Source: Yersinia thracica
Lineage (GTDB): Bacteria; Pseudomonadota; Gammaproteobacteria; Enterobacterales; Enterobacteriaceae
Direction of reading: 5' to 3'
NCBI RefSeq assembly: GCF_902170565.1
Contig: NZ_CABHXX010000098.1
Location: 1-64,000, forward strand
DNA: 64,000 bases
In this document: positions 63,016 through 64,000 of the stretch, in pieces
Position numbering within the stretch: the stretch's first letter is position 1
How the letters are laid out: every line of letters begins with the position of its first letter
Position numbers and translations under genes: made by a program
The notes under the pieces: model-generated
What the model was told of the DNA's origin: nothing
Databases searched by the model: none
The model's input: the letters and a program-made list of their open reading frames with translations, nothing else

Positions 63016-64000
63016 ATGAAAGCGAAAATATGTTCTAAATGGATGTTAGCGTTAGCCAGTTTCCTCATGTGGTATTCCGTTAACGCCACAGCAGCAATTG
63101 ATAACTCAGGGATAATGAATACGGTATTAGACCGATTTCAGAGCGCCGCCAGTGGTTGGGGGGCTGTCATGGTTCAATACGCTTCATGGTTATTCTGGGG
63201 AATGGCTTTATTAAGTATGGTTTGGACTTTTGGCATGATGGCATTAAGAAAAGCAGATATTCAGGAGTTCTTCGCAGAAGCATTACGTTTTCTGTCCGCT
63301 ACTGGCTTCTTTTTCTGGATATTGGTTAATGCCCCTTCGATAGCAATGTCGATCATTAAATCGACTCAAATGATCGGAGCTGAAGCCGCTGGCTTAGGTA
63401 GCCAACTACAGCCCTACGATATTGTTGATATGGGGTTTGATATTCTCTTTCGTGCGTTTGATCAGTCAACTTTTTGGGCGCCAGTCGATGCAACCTGCGC
63501 CATTCTTTTCTCGCTAGCGACATTACTGATCTTAACGCTGATAGGTGTACAAATGCTGCTACTGCTCGTAACCAGTTGGATACTTGCATACGCCGGTATT
63601 TTTCTACTGGGTTTCGGTGGTAGTCGGTGGACATCAGATATCGCCATTAACTACTACAAAACAGTAGTGGGAGTCGGGATACAGCTAATGATGATGATTT
63701 TACTGGTTGGTATTGGCAAAACATTTCTGGATGAATATTACGTCAAGTTGAGTGATACCATCAGTTTAAAAGAAATGGCCGTAATGCTGGTTGTCACGGT
63801 CATTTTATATGCGCTCATCAATAAAATCCCAACGCTACTGGCTGGGATAGTCGGCGCAGGTGCAATACAAAGTGGTATCGGCACTTTTGGGGCCGGGGCT
63901 GTAATGGGAGCCGCAAGCATGGCCGCTGCCGCAGTTTCTACAGCTGCATCAGGTGCAATGTCGGCGGCTACCAGTGCCGCAGGTAGCACATCAGCGCTTC
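63016..64000 (+). CDS. trbL: Conjugal transfer protein TrbL (3' end outside window)
   Basis: The frame stays open from the ATG at 63016 to the window end, giving 328 codons. It has a signal-like start, then at least five membrane helices (ASWLFWGMALLSMVWTFGMM, ILTLIGVQMLLLLVTSWILA and others) and an alanine- and glycine-rich region (GAASMAAAAVSTAASGAMSA) typical of the TrbL/VirB6 C-terminal tail. It is the polytopic inner-membrane core of the mating channel and follows trbK by 13 bp. Confidence 0.9.
   Translation, partial: MKAKICSKWMLALASFLMWYSVNATAAIDNSGIMNTVLDRFQSAASGWGAVMVQYASWLFWGMALLSMVWTFGMMALRKADIQEFFAEALRFLSATGFFFWILVNAPSIAMSIIKSTQMIGAEAAGLGSQLQPYDIVDMGFDILFRAFDQSTFWAPVDATCAILFSLATLLILTLIGVQMLLLLVTSWILAYAGIFLLGFGGSRWTSDIAINYYKTVVGVGIQLMMMILLVGIGKTFLDEYYVKLSDTISLKEMAVMLVVTVILYALINKIPTLLAGIVGAGAIQSGIGTFGAGAVMGAASMAAAAVSTAASGAMSAATSAAGSTSAL

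Overview
The window reads as chromosome of an enterobacterium of the genus Yersinia, most likely of the Y. enterocolitica group. This is an inference from gene order (ypdK-alaC-ypdAB-glk; ypeC-mntH-nupC-gltX; ypeB-ligA-zipA-cysZ-cysK-ptsHI-crr-cysM-cysAWTP; yfeX-yfeY), from near-identity of many proteins to remembered E. coli homologues, and from several ERIC-type repeats. No rRNA and no complete insertion sequence are present.

Layout. 1-10.8 kb: orphan HicB-like antitoxin, tiny membrane protein YpdK, cytochrome b561, AlaC, a GNAT acetyltransferase, a DUF1479 protein, the YpdA/YpdB pyruvate-type two-component system with a YhjX-like transporter beside it, and glucokinase. 10.9-18.8 kb: PACE efflux protein with divergent LysR regulator, a frameshifted indolepyruvate decarboxylase, an aldo/keto reductase, YpeC, MntH and NupC. 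19-31.4 kb: tRNA-Lys and tRNA-Val, gltX, two tRNA-Ala, ligA/zipA, cysZ, cysK and the pts operon. 31.4-38.6 kb: a CpxAR-like two-component pair and the sulfate/thiosulfate genes cysM and cysPTWA. 38.8-45.3 kb: a complete sialic acid island (nanT, RpiR-type regulator, nanQ, nanK, divergent nanE-nanA) with a shared palindromic operator candidate. 45.4-47.1 kb: yfeX and yfeY. 47.5-57.8 kb: a YgiW-like protein and a sugar operon that resembles D-apiose catabolism (binding protein, broken ATPase, permease, apionate-lactonase-like enzyme, Gfo/Idh dehydrogenase, aldo/keto reductase, sulfurtransferase, SDR).

From about 58.4 kb to the right edge lies a plasmid-like integrated element. A truncated ypeA remnant marks its left side. 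It carries a small helix-turn-helix protein, a TrfA-type replication initiator followed by four iteron-like repeats, a ribbon-helix-helix protein, an unrecognised 239-aa protein, another small DNA-binding protein, a striking array of 11-bp repeats, and the start of an IncP-type trb conjugation cluster (trbJ, trbK, and trbL cut by the window end).

The signals that known gene content does not explain are mostly structural. Hairpin-rich elements sit between duplicated terminator hairpins or beside a duplicated tRNA 3' end, and two of them share a core with compensatory base changes. In the integrated element there is an exactly phased 11-bp array and TrfA-adjacent iterons. The nan cluster has GGAGT-N3-ACTCC palindromes, a YpdB-type direct repeat lies next to the yhjX-like gene, and the sugar operon contains in-frame minisatellites and an amber codon at the Q-loop of its ATPase.
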